NCBI GenBank assembly: GCA_937898415.1
Contig: CALDLA010000177.1
Coordinates: forward strand, 1-26,696
DNA from: an uncultured Prevotellaceae bacterium
Lineage (GTDB): Bacteria; Bacteroidota; Bacteroidia; Bacteroidales; Bacteroidaceae
Reading direction: 5' to 3'
Length of the DNA: 26,696 nucleotides
Positions 22,335 through 26,696 of this stretch are shown in pieces (the first letter of the stretch is position 1; every line of letters starts with the position of its first letter). Position numbers and translations under genes: made by a program. The notes below the pieces were generated by a model. The model saw only the letters and a program-made list of their open reading frames with translations, had not been told where the DNA came from and did not search any database.

Positions 22335-22372
22335 TGGTGCAGCATTCGTAAAGAGTGTTGCACCATTTTTTT
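22335..22372 (+). terminator. Intrinsic terminator of hsp20
   Basis: TGGTGCA (22335-22341) pairs with TGCACCA (22359-22365), with up to three further weaker pairs inside. A run of seven T follows directly (22366-22372). It begins about 29 bases after the hsp20 stop codon. Confidence 0.85.
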
Positions 22373-22390
22373 GTCCAAAACGATGGTAGA

Positions 22391-22413
22391 TTGCGGAAAA
22401 ATGACTAATTTTG
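22391..22413 (+). promoter_or_regulatory. Promoter of the GH43-esterase fusion gene
   Basis: TAATTTTG (22406-22413) matches the -7 consensus, 33 bases before the ATG at 22447. A TTG (22391-22393) lies 12 bases upstream of it; a TTTG at canonical distance is not seen. Confidence 0.55.
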
Positions 22414-22446
22414 CAGACAGAAAGCTAAAAACAAAAAACTACTAAA

Positions 22447-25400
22447 ATGAAGAAAGCAAGAATCCTGGGCATTTGCCTGTTAGCCTGCATGGCGTTGATT
22501 GCCCATGCACAGACGAAGTCATGGACGGCCGACAACGGTAACGGCACGTTTACCAATCCCCTGTTCTACGACGAGTTCTCCGACCCTGACGTCATCCGCG
22601 TGGGCGACGATTACTATCTGGCGGGTACGACGATGCACACCGTTCCCGGCCTGGTCATCCTCCACTCGAAGGACCTGGTTAACTGGGAGTTTGCCTCCTA
22701 CTGTTTTGACCGCTTCGACTTCCCCGAGGACAGGTTCGCACTCCGCAACCATCAGGAAATCTACGGACAGGGCATCTGGGCTCCCGCCATCCGCTATGCC
22801 AATGGCCAGTTCTACGTTTTCTCCAACATCAACGGCAAGGGACTGCAATGCTATACGGCAAAGGACATTCACGGTCCGTGGACGCACCATAACATGCAGG
22901 GAAACATCTACGACCTCTCGGTACTCTTCGACGACGACGGCAAGATCTACGCCATCCACAAGTACGGCGAGGTACACTGCACGGAACTGAAGCCCGACAT
23001 GAGCGGCCCCGTGGAGGGCACCGACCGCGTTATCATCCCCGAGGGCAACGGCGTGGGCGAGGGTCACCACATGTATAAGATCAACGGCATGTACTACCTT
23101 ATCTCCACCGACTACTCACCCAACGGTCGTACCCTCTGCTCACGTTCGAAGAGCATTTGGGGACCTTATGAGACGCGTGTCATCGAGGCCGACGAGACCT
23201 ACGGCTACCACGGCGTAGGACGTACGACGGTGCCTCGTGGCGAGAAATACCGCATCGGCAGCGACGGCACGAAGTTCGGCGTTGCACCCGCCAGTCCTGA
23301 TGCCACGGGCTGCGACAATGCCCATCAGGGGGGCATCGTGCAGGCGAAGGACGGCACGTGGTGGGCACTCTTGATGCAGGACTTCCACAGCGTAGGCCGC
23401 ACCGTCTGCCTGATGCCGATGACGTGGGAGGACGGTTGGCCGATGGTGGGACTGAAGGGTAATCCTGGCCGCGCACCCCGCACGTGGTTCAAGCCCGATA
23501 CGAAGCTGGGCTGCTACGGCATCGGCGAGGAGCCTCAGCCCATGCGGGCGCCCTATGACCGTTCTGACAACTTCAACGGCAAGGCGCTGAAACCCATCTG
23601 GCAATGGAACCATAATCCCGACGACAAGCTGTGGAGCCTGAAAGGTGGCCGTCTGCGCATCCAGTCGCAGCCGTCGGAGCAGCTGATGTGGGCCCGCAAC
23701 ACGCTGACGCAGCGCGTCATCGGTCCAAAGAGTATTGCCACCGTCGAGCTTTATACCAAGGGAATGAAGGACGGCGACGTCTGCGGCCTGGGCAACATCA
23801 ACGTCCCCTGCTCATGGATCGGCATCGTGAAGCAGGGCAACACCCTCACCCTCCGTTCCTTCGAACAGATGACCAACGACACCGTCACCGTGCCCGTCGG
23901 TTTACCCGACGGGAAAATCCTCCTCCGCTGCATCGGCGACTACGACAACAACCAGATGCAGTACGCCTACTCGACGGACGGCGTGACATTCCAGACATTA
24001 GGCCGCATGATGCCGCTGACCTACCAGCTCATCACCTTCCAAGGCTCGCGCCACGCCCTCTTCGCATATAATATAAAAGGTAAGCAGGGCGGCTATGCCG
24101 AGTTCGACAACTTTACGGTGGAGGAACCAATGGCCGACCGCAGCCAAAACATCCCCTACGGCAAGACGATCCGTATCATCAACAAGGCCACGGGCCGTCC
24201 CGCCATCGCCCTCAAGCACGGCGTGCTCTATGACACCCACGCCGGCGACAAGAGCGAGCTGACGCAGTTCAGGGTCATCGACCGCGGACAGGGTCGCGTC
24301 GCACTTCAATGTGCCGACGGCCGCTACGTCAAGGTCTATGGCGACGGCTTGCCCGGTGACGTTCGCTTCACCACCAGTGCGCCTGTCGGTTTACCCGACG
24401 GGGCAAACCACCTCCCCACCACCGACGACATCAACAGCACCACCTTCCTCTGGCAGGACTTCCTCGACCATGACTTCATGCTCCTATCGCTGAAGAACCA
24501 CCGCTATCTGGGCAAGAGTCCCACCACGGGCAGCCCCTACTCCTGGGACTTCGCCGGTTCTGACCCTGCCCGCCGCAACGGCGCCGTACTGCAATGGGAA
24601 GAGGTGCCCATCGTCAGCACCGCCAACGGACAGGTGCAGGGCATCGTCCAGGAGGGCAGCCTCGCCTTCCTCGGCATTCCCTATGCACGAGTAGAGCGGT
24701 TCATGCCGCCTCAGCCCGTTGAGAAGTGGCAGGGTGTCCGCATCTGTGACCAATGGGGGCCACAGGCCATGCAGCAGACCAACCGTCCGATGACGGAGGC
24801 AGAGATGTCAGAACAGTGCTGCGTGCTGAATGTGTGGACATCTCAACTCCCCTCTCCCTCCGCCCTTCACCCTTCACCCAAACCCGTCATGGTCTGGTTC
24901 CATGGTGGCGGCTTCGACAGCGGCACGTCGGCCTGGGACCCAGGTATGTGCCTGGCCCAGAAAGACGTCGTAGTGGTGGGTGTTAACCACCGCCTGAATA
25001 TCCTCGGATTCCTCGACCTCTCCACCTGCGGTGAGAAGTATCAGCACTCTGGCAACGTGGGGATGCTCGACTGCGTGGCAGCCCTCGAATGGGTGCGTGA
25101 CAACATTGCCAAGTTCGGCGGCGACCCCAACAATGTCACCATCTTCGGCGAGTCGGGCGGTGGCGGCAAGGTGGGCACCCTGCTCTGTATGCCTCCAGCC
25201 CGTGGGCTTTTCCATAAGGCCATCATCATGAGCGGCACCATCCTCAACGTCAACACCAAGGCAATGACCGAGGAACTGGGCGAGGCCGTACTGAAAGAGT
25301 TAGGCATCGACAAGGCGAATGTGGATAAAATCAAGGACGTTTCCTACAAGGACCTCTACGCCGCCGGTCAACGGGCCATGGCCGCCAGCATCGGCACCCG

Positions 25401-26127
25401 CCGCCCCGGCACCCCGATGATGTGGGGCTTCGGTCCTACGCCCGATGGCAGCGATGTGGTGCAGCAGCCGTTCCAGCCCGCGTTCCCCAGTTTCAGCGAC
25501 GACATCCCCATCATGATTGGCACGACTTTCAACGAACTGCAGCGCCAGCGCTACAACCAGCCTTTGACGCTCGACGAGGCACGCACCGAACTGCAGCGCA
25601 CGTTTGGCGACGAGACCGATGCCTACATCAGCGTCTTTGCCAAGGCATATCCCGATTACACGCCACAAGACCTACTGAGCATCGACTGGCTTTTCCGCCC
25701 CAAGACCATCATCACCGCCGATGCCATTGGTGGTAAGCGCAAGGCCGACACCTACGTCTATATGTTCACCGTCAATGAGCGGGGCAAGGACGACAGCTTC
25801 AAAGGCTCCGCTCACGGTGCCGAGCTGAAGTACTGCTTCGACGTGCTCCACCACTACGCAAACCAGCTGTCGCCGACAACCCTCGAAGAAAACAAACCCT
25901 GGGCCACGCAGATGAGCGACGTATGGGCACAGTTCGCCCACACTGGCAATCCCAACACCGCCGGGCTGCCCGCCTGGCATCCCTACACCAAGGCCAACGG
26001 CGAACTGCTGGAATTTGGCGGCACCAAGCCCCGCCTCCACCACAACCACGACCGCCGCTTAGCAGAAATCATCGACCGCCACTGTTTCCAACAGTTAGAC
26101 GAGTTCAGGGCCAAGCAGCGTCGGTAG
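22447..26127 (+). CDS. GH43 glycosidase / trefoil-like domain / type B carboxylesterase fusion
   Basis: The 1226-residue secreted protein starts with a signal peptide (ICLLACMALIAHAQ). Module 1 (about 30-345) is a GH43 propeller, probably subfamily 12-like: FSDPDVIRVGDDYYLAGTT (base Asp), IYDLSVLFDDDGKIYAI (middle Asp) and VGEGHHMYKINGMYYLIS (acid Glu). A beta-sandwich follows (about 365-560). Module 2 (about 565-715) looks like a beta-trefoil or fascin-like fold (FRVIDRGQGRVALQCADGRYV, LLSLKNHRYLG). Module 3 (about 720-1226) is a type B carboxylesterase: GSLAFLGIPYA, VMVWFHGGGFDSG (oxyanion loop), FGESGGGG with Ser903, TFNE with the acid Glu, and GSAHGAELKY with the His. It would cut arabinosyl or xylosyl bonds and ester side groups on the same hemicellulose. 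Residues about 802-811 are encoded by heptamers in a variable loop. The substrate is inferred, not seen. Confidence 0.9.
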   Translation: MKKARILGICLLACMALIAHAQTKSWTADNGNGTFTNPLFYDEFSDPDVIRVGDDYYLAGTTMHTVPGLVILHSKDLVNWEFASYCFDRFDFPEDRFALRNHQEIYGQGIWAPAIRYANGQFYVFSNINGKGLQCYTAKDIHGPWTHHNMQGNIYDLSVLFDDDGKIYAIHKYGEVHCTELKPDMSGPVEGTDRVIIPEGNGVGEGHHMYKINGMYYLISTDYSPNGRTLCSRSKSIWGPYETRVIEADETYGYHGVGRTTVPRGEKYRIGSDGTKFGVAPASPDATGCDNAHQGGIVQAKDGTWWALLMQDFHSVGRTVCLMPMTWEDGWPMVGLKGNPGRAPRTWFKPDTKLGCYGIGEEPQPMRAPYDRSDNFNGKALKPIWQWNHNPDDKLWSLKGGRLRIQSQPSEQLMWARNTLTQRVIGPKSIATVELYTKGMKDGDVCGLGNINVPCSWIGIVKQGNTLTLRSFEQMTNDTVTVPVGLPDGKILLRCIGDYDNNQMQYAYSTDGVTFQTLGRMMPLTYQLITFQGSRHALFAYNIKGKQGGYAEFDNFTVEEPMADRSQNIPYGKTIRIINKATGRPAIALKHGVLYDTHAGDKSELTQFRVIDRGQGRVALQCADGRYVKVYGDGLPGDVRFTTSAPVGLPDGANHLPTTDDINSTTFLWQDFLDHDFMLLSLKNHRYLGKSPTTGSPYSWDFAGSDPARRNGAVLQWEEVPIVSTANGQVQGIVQEGSLAFLGIPYARVERFMPPQPVEKWQGVRICDQWGPQAMQQTNRPMTEAEMSEQCCVLNVWTSQLPSPSALHPSPKPVMVWFHGGGFDSGTSAWDPGMCLAQKDVVVVGVNHRLNILGFLDLSTCGEKYQHSGNVGMLDCVAALEWVRDNIAKFGGDPNNVTIFGESGGGGKVGTLLCMPPARGLFHKAIIMSGTILNVNTKAMTEELGEAVLKELGIDKANVDKIKDVSYKDLYAAGQRAMAASIGTRRPGTPMMWGFGPTPDGSDVVQQPFQPAFPSFSDDIPIMIGTTFNELQRQRYNQPLTLDEARTELQRTFGDETDAYISVFAKAYPDYTPQDLLSIDWLFRPKTIITADAIGGKRKADTYVYMFTVNERGKDDSFKGSAHGAELKYCFDVLHHYANQLSPTTLEENKPWATQMSDVWAQFAHTGNPNTAGLPAWHPYTKANGELLEFGGTKPRLHHNHDRRLAEIIDRHCFQQLDEFRAKQRR
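24850..24877. repeat. Four-unit heptamer tract in the esterase module
   Basis: The sequence divides into CCCTCTC, CCTCCGC, CCTTCAC and CCTTCAC. The last two are identical, the first two diverged. It encodes part of the proline/serine-rich loop between CVLNVWT and PVMVWFHGGGF, a place where type B carboxylesterases vary in length. Confidence 0.65.
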
Positions 26128-26228
26128 TCACACGCGGCAGAGAACCGTTCCCCGATTTCCGAAAGGGGGCTGGCAGCACTCGAAGTCTGTCAGTCCCCTC
26201 CTCAGTTGTTTCAAAAAGTTTTCACCAA
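26128..26228. other. Intergenic region after the GH43-esterase gene
   Basis: No gene is seen. A short GC-rich inverted repeat (CCCC at 26150-26153 and GGGG at 26165-26168, with TTTC/GAAA inside) could be a weak 3' end hairpin; there is no T-run after it. The remaining bases show nothing else recognisable. Confidence 0.4.
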
Positions 26229-26289
26229 CAATAACCCCGCATTATTGCGCAATAACCCAAGGTTATTGGCAAATAACCTTAGGTTATTT
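26229..26289. repeat. Three 19-bp palindromes spaced exactly 21 bp
   Basis: Units at 26229-26247, 26250-26268 and 26271-26289 share the form AATAACC-N3-GGTTATT and have 2-bp spacers (CG, GC). The third is a perfect palindrome, the second differs only in its centre, and the first has a diverged right arm. The third unit includes the stop codon of the CHC2 gene. The 21-bp period equals two helical turns. They may be binding sites for a dimeric protein or a bidirectional termination region between the converging genes. Confidence 0.9.
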
Positions 26290-26587
26290 TTGTCAGATAA
26301 TAGTCGCTGAAATCCTTGCAGCCGGGCGGCAGCTGATGATGCACCAGCCAGCGGCAGGCCTCGCGGAAGTCCTTATTCAGGAAGCGCATCACCAGGTCGA
26401 TCGTCCCGCCCTTGGCATCGCACACGAAGCATCGGAACGTGTTTTTGCTCACCTTAAACGACAAACTTGCGTGATGGTCGTTGTGGAACGGACACAGACA
26501 CTTATGCCTGCTCACACTCAGTCCGAGTCGCTCCGCGACCCCCTCAATGGGGAGGTCGCGAAGCTTCTGCAATTCATACTTATCCAT
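26279..26587 (-). CDS. Stand-alone CHC2 zinc-finger protein (DnaG primase N-terminal type)
   Basis: The 102-residue product contains only the zinc-binding domain of bacterial primase: CPFHNDHHASLSF and FRCFVCDAKGGTIDLVMRF give the Cys-x2-His ... Cys-x2-Cys set and the KGG-x-IDLV helix. The polymerase (Toprim) domain and helicase-binding domain of full DnaG (about 600-650 residues) are absent, and the C-terminus ends in a normal stop codon. Similar short proteins are known in Bacteroidota and in mobile-element replication modules; none of the neighbours here is a mobility gene. ATG at 26587 was chosen because the GTG at 26596 lies inside the repeat array. It could be a working single-domain protein or a remnant of a larger primase. 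Confidence 0.85.
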   Translation of the reverse strand: MDKYELQKLRDLPIEGVAERLGLSVSRHKCLCPFHNDHHASLSFKVSKNTFRCFVCDAKGGTIDLVMRFLNKDFREACRWLVHHQLPPGCKDFSDYYLTKIT

Positions 26588-26588
26588 A

Positions 26589-26686
26589 CTTTTCACTCTT
26601 CACTCTTCACTTCTCACTCTTCACTTCTCACTCTTCACTTCTCACTCTTCACTCTTCACTTCTCACTCTTCACTTCTCACTTTTCA
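26589..26686. repeat. Fourteen-unit heptamer array upstream of the CHC2 gene
   Basis: Ninety-eight bases divide exactly into fourteen 7-nt units of form CTYYTCA. With CTCTTCA as a, CTTCTCA as b and CTTTTCA as c, the order is c-a-a-b-a-b-a-b-a-a-b-a-b-c, so a five-unit block (a-a-b-a-b) occurs twice. On the CHC2 coding strand it is purine-rich (GTGARRAG-like) and ends one base before the ATG, so it forms the whole visible leader. The window ends ten bases further on, so any promoter is outside. Confidence 0.95.
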
Positions 26687-26696
26687 CTAGCTTCGC

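Noticed and set aside
26229..26289. Simple rho-independent terminator
   Set aside because: Three AT-rich palindromes at an exact 21-bp period are more regular than a terminator needs; only the third has a short T-run, so this was kept as a possible but not preferred reading.
26589..26686. Repeat array considered as a CRISPR array
   Set aside because: Units are only 7 bases and contiguous, with no spacers, and no cas genes are present.

Overview
The window looks like a chromosomal stretch of a Bacteroidales bacterium, most likely Prevotella or a close relative. The reasons are the Bacteroidota-type -7 promoter element (TANNTTTG) in front of most transcription units, the near absence of Shine-Dalgarno sites, a BtuG-type B12-binding surface lipoprotein, lipoprotein-anchored glycan and peptide degrading enzymes, a C-terminal motif (YDLSGRRV ... 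GLYIKNGKK) typical of secreted Prevotella proteins, and heptamer microsatellites. Species-level assignment is not possible from reading alone. The first 42 bases are an Illumina adapter, so the window starts at an assembly end.

Region by region: (1) 43-1268 holds a dead fic gene (two frameshifts, catalytic core missing) and AT-rich intergenic DNA with a hairpin repeat. (2) 1269-9594 is a cobalamin locus. Two minus-strand genes encode corrin-ring enzymes (a CobJ-CobH fusion and CobL). A divergent plus-strand operon starts with a cobalamin riboswitch and encodes B12 uptake: btuB, btuG, btuF, btuC. No btuD ATPase gene follows. (3) 9572-12604, minus strand, is a 1010-residue protein with two receiver-like domains fused to a pyruvate phosphate dikinase-type ATP-grasp domain; its function is unknown. 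(4) 12709-17009 is a tight operon of a GH43 lipoprotein, an M3 dipeptidyl carboxypeptidase lipoprotein and a Nudix hydrolase. (5) 17020-19836 has a secreted C39-like cysteine peptidase gene facing left, and an operon of a GlsB-type membrane protein, a low-molecular-weight tyrosine phosphatase and O-acetylhomoserine sulfhydrylase. (6) 19940-26127 has a CE1-type esterase, an Hsp20 chaperone behind a near-perfect sigma-54 promoter, and a 1226-residue GH43/trefoil-like/carboxylesterase fusion, which suggests arabinoxylan or xylan side-chain removal. (7) 26128-26696 has three helically phased palindromes, a stand-alone CHC2 zinc-finger gene and a 14-unit heptamer array touching its start codon.

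The most unusual signal is not one gene. Seven tracts of 7-nucleotide tandem repeats lie in this 27 kb. Four or five are in frame inside coding sequences at loops or domain linkers (twice in cobL, in the cobJ-cobH linker, in btuF, in the esterase fusion), and two lie at translation starts (btuB, the CHC2 gene). Because 7 is not a multiple of 3, gain or loss of one unit would shift the frame of the intragenic ones. The other strong candidates are the 21-bp-spaced palindrome triplet and the receiver/PPDK fusion protein.
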